A stretch of 64,000 nt of DNA from Martinezella tropici (lineage in GTDB: Bacteria; Pseudomonadota; Alphaproteobacteria; Rhizobiales; Rhizobiaceae), in NCBI RefSeq assembly GCF_008370325.1, contig NZ_VNIP01000006.1, positions 248,001 to 312,000 of the forward strand, written 5' to 3'. The position numbers were made by a program, and so were the translations under genes. Below, one piece after another: positions 63,236 through 64,000 of this stretch. Below the pieces are notes generated by a model, which was not told where the DNA came from, searched no databases, and worked only from the letters and a program-made list of their open reading frames with translations. Each line of letters begins with the position of its first letter. The stretch's first letter is position 1.

Positions 63236-63266
63236 GAAGGCCCGCCGGCATTTGCCGGCGGGCCTT
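63236..63266 (+). terminator. Rho-independent terminator
   Basis: Stem GAAGGCCCGCCGGC(A)/(T)GCCGGCGGGCCTTC with loop TTT, between two convergent genes; a trailing CTGCATTTC is weakly T-rich. Works for either direction. Confidence 0.75.
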
Positions 63267-63273
63267 CTGCATT

Positions 63274-63687
63274 TCATCGGCCGCTCAAATCGAATTCCGG
63301 ATCGACGGGGATCTGCATTGCCGTAACCAGGTGATTGGTCTGTCCGGCAAGCCCGATGACGGCAAGCAATTCCCCATGCTGCGCATCGGTCATGCCCTTT
63401 GCCTTGGCGGCTGCCGTGTGGGAATGGACGCAATAGGTGCAGCCGTTGGCGGTGGAGACGGCGATATAGATCATCTCTCGCACCAGCGGGTCGAGCGCCC
63501 CTTCCGCCATCATGACCGCTTTCAGACCCTCCCACGTCCGCTTCAGCAGCGGGGGATCATTTGCCAGGCCGCGCCAGAAATTATTGACGAAGTCGGATTT
63601 TCTCACCGCGCGAATATCGGCGAATACCGCCTTGACCGCTGGGATTGCGTCTGCTTCCGCATCATCGAACAATTTCACCGTCGCCAT
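63274..63687 (-). CDS. Carboxymuconolactone decarboxylase-family (AhpD-like) protein
   Basis: A 137-residue helical protein of the AhpD/CMD type. It has the redox motif C83-T-Y-C86 with His90 (NGCTYCVHSH), preceded by DPLVREMIYIAVSTA. The CxxCxxxH site supports thiol-dependent peroxidase or adaptor activity rather than lactone decarboxylation. A lone gene on the minus strand. Confidence 0.88.
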   Translation of the reverse strand: MATVKLFDDAEADAIPAVKAVFADIRAVRKSDFVNNFWRGLANDPPLLKRTWEGLKAVMMAEGALDPLVREMIYIAVSTANGCTYCVHSHTAAAKAKGMTDAQHGELLAVIGLAGQTNHLVTAMQIPVDPEFDLSGR

Positions 63688-63918
63688 TCTCTATCTCCTT
63701 CAGCAATCCTAACTGTGCCGGAACATAGCGCATTTTTACGCCATGTCGGCGGGAGCACGGTCGAATTTGCTTCCTCTTTTCGTTTGCAAAAATCATCCAT
63801 ATGTGAAAATACTATTCACATAAGAAGATTGGGGCTGACGCAGAATCCGGCGGCGGGGATATTCCTCAAGGCGGAGAGGCGCTTTGAGCCGGAGCGATGT
63901 CAGGGGGCAGGAATATCG

Positions 63919-64000
63919 ATGGCGTTGAAGAAGGACTTGCCGCTGGCCGGGCTTGTTGTCGTCGATATGAGCCAGTTCCTGTCGGGTCCCTATTGCACGC
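63919..64000 (+). CDS. CaiB/BaiF-family CoA-transferase, N-terminal part
   Basis: The reading frame starts with ATG at 63919 and runs off the window edge. The peptide (MALKKDLPLAGLVVVDMSQF, then LSGPYCT) matches the conserved start of type III CoA-transferases (GLRVLDLSRVLAGPYCT-like). It would transfer CoA between organic acids. GGGGCAGGA precedes the ATG. Only 27 codons are visible. Confidence 0.72.
   Translation, partial: MALKKDLPLAGLVVVDMSQFLSGPYCT

Overview
This window looks like a chromosomal segment of a Rhizobium-type alphaproteobacterium (Rhizobiaceae). The basis is gene content and layout: a sqdBDC sulfolipid operon, an lpiA-acvB (atvA) lysyl-phosphatidylglycerol pair, long-form SerA behind a serC leader motif, RIME-type palindromic repeats, and DUF982 and DUF6074 proteins. 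Base composition is GC-rich throughout. The lpiA/atvA pair was named in Rhizobium tropici, but the species cannot be fixed from sequence reading alone. No phage, integrase, insertion sequence, CRISPR array or rRNA was seen. There is one tRNA (elongator Met, CAT) and one 6S RNA.

Layout. 0-0.8 kb: end of a DUF4164 gene, zapA and 6S RNA. 0.9-12.2 kb: an accessory stretch that separates 6S RNA from its usual partner, the 5-formyl-THF cyclo-ligase gene. It holds a CLC chloride channel, MarR, two SDRs, an XRE regulator, an ArsR/AHSA1 pair, lpiA-acvB and a HAD phosphatase. 12.3-15.6 kb: cyclo-ligase, a YmdB-like phosphoesterase, a secreted MBL-fold protein and yebC. 15.6-19.7 kb: anti-sigma and ECF sigma genes behind a RIME repeat, then a Tat-exported MBL hydrolase, a TPR protein and a DoxX protein. 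19.8-26 kb: an LLM flavin monooxygenase and ruvC-vapBC-ruvA-ruvB, followed by phosphoesterase, NUDIX and DinB genes. 26-29 kb: sqdBDC on the minus strand.

29.1-41.6 kb is a large envelope block: ybgC, tolQ, tolR, tolA, an extra free-standing TolA-C-terminal-like protein, tolB, pal, cpoB, tilS, ftsH, a GDCCVxC protein and glmM. 41.7-45.4 kb: an SH3 protein, two Omp25/31-like barrels and a GT25 glycosyltransferase. 45.6-48.6 kb: serC-serA with its RNA leader. 48.8-51.4 kb: a four-gene glycerolipid cassette (acyltransferase, CdsA-like, small membrane protein, unusual CDP-alcohol phosphotransferase). 51.7-53.2 kb: mnmA and tRNA-Met. 53.2-56.8 kb: an accessory zone of very short genes (a 30-residue membrane peptide, PilZ, a secreted protein, DUF6074, three DUF982). 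57-58.8 kb: tag and a 2-hydroxyacid dehydrogenase. 58.8-61.8 kb: metI, metN and metQ, split by a RIME repeat and a terminator. 62-64 kb: a cupin, an unknown protein, an AhpD-like protein and the start of a CaiB/BaiF CoA-transferase.

How the genes fit together. Membrane and envelope composition is the recurrent theme: lysyl-PG synthesis and probable hydrolysis, sulfolipid synthesis, Tol-Pal, FtsH, GlmM, outer-membrane barrels, LPS glycosylation and a specialised CDP-alcohol lipid cassette. The observations most worth follow-up are the TolA domain-III paralogue between tolA and tolB, the vapBC module inside ruvCAB, the CDP-alcohol phosphotransferase with substituted catalytic residues, the short-gene zone with three DUF982 genes, and the repeat-split met transporter operon.
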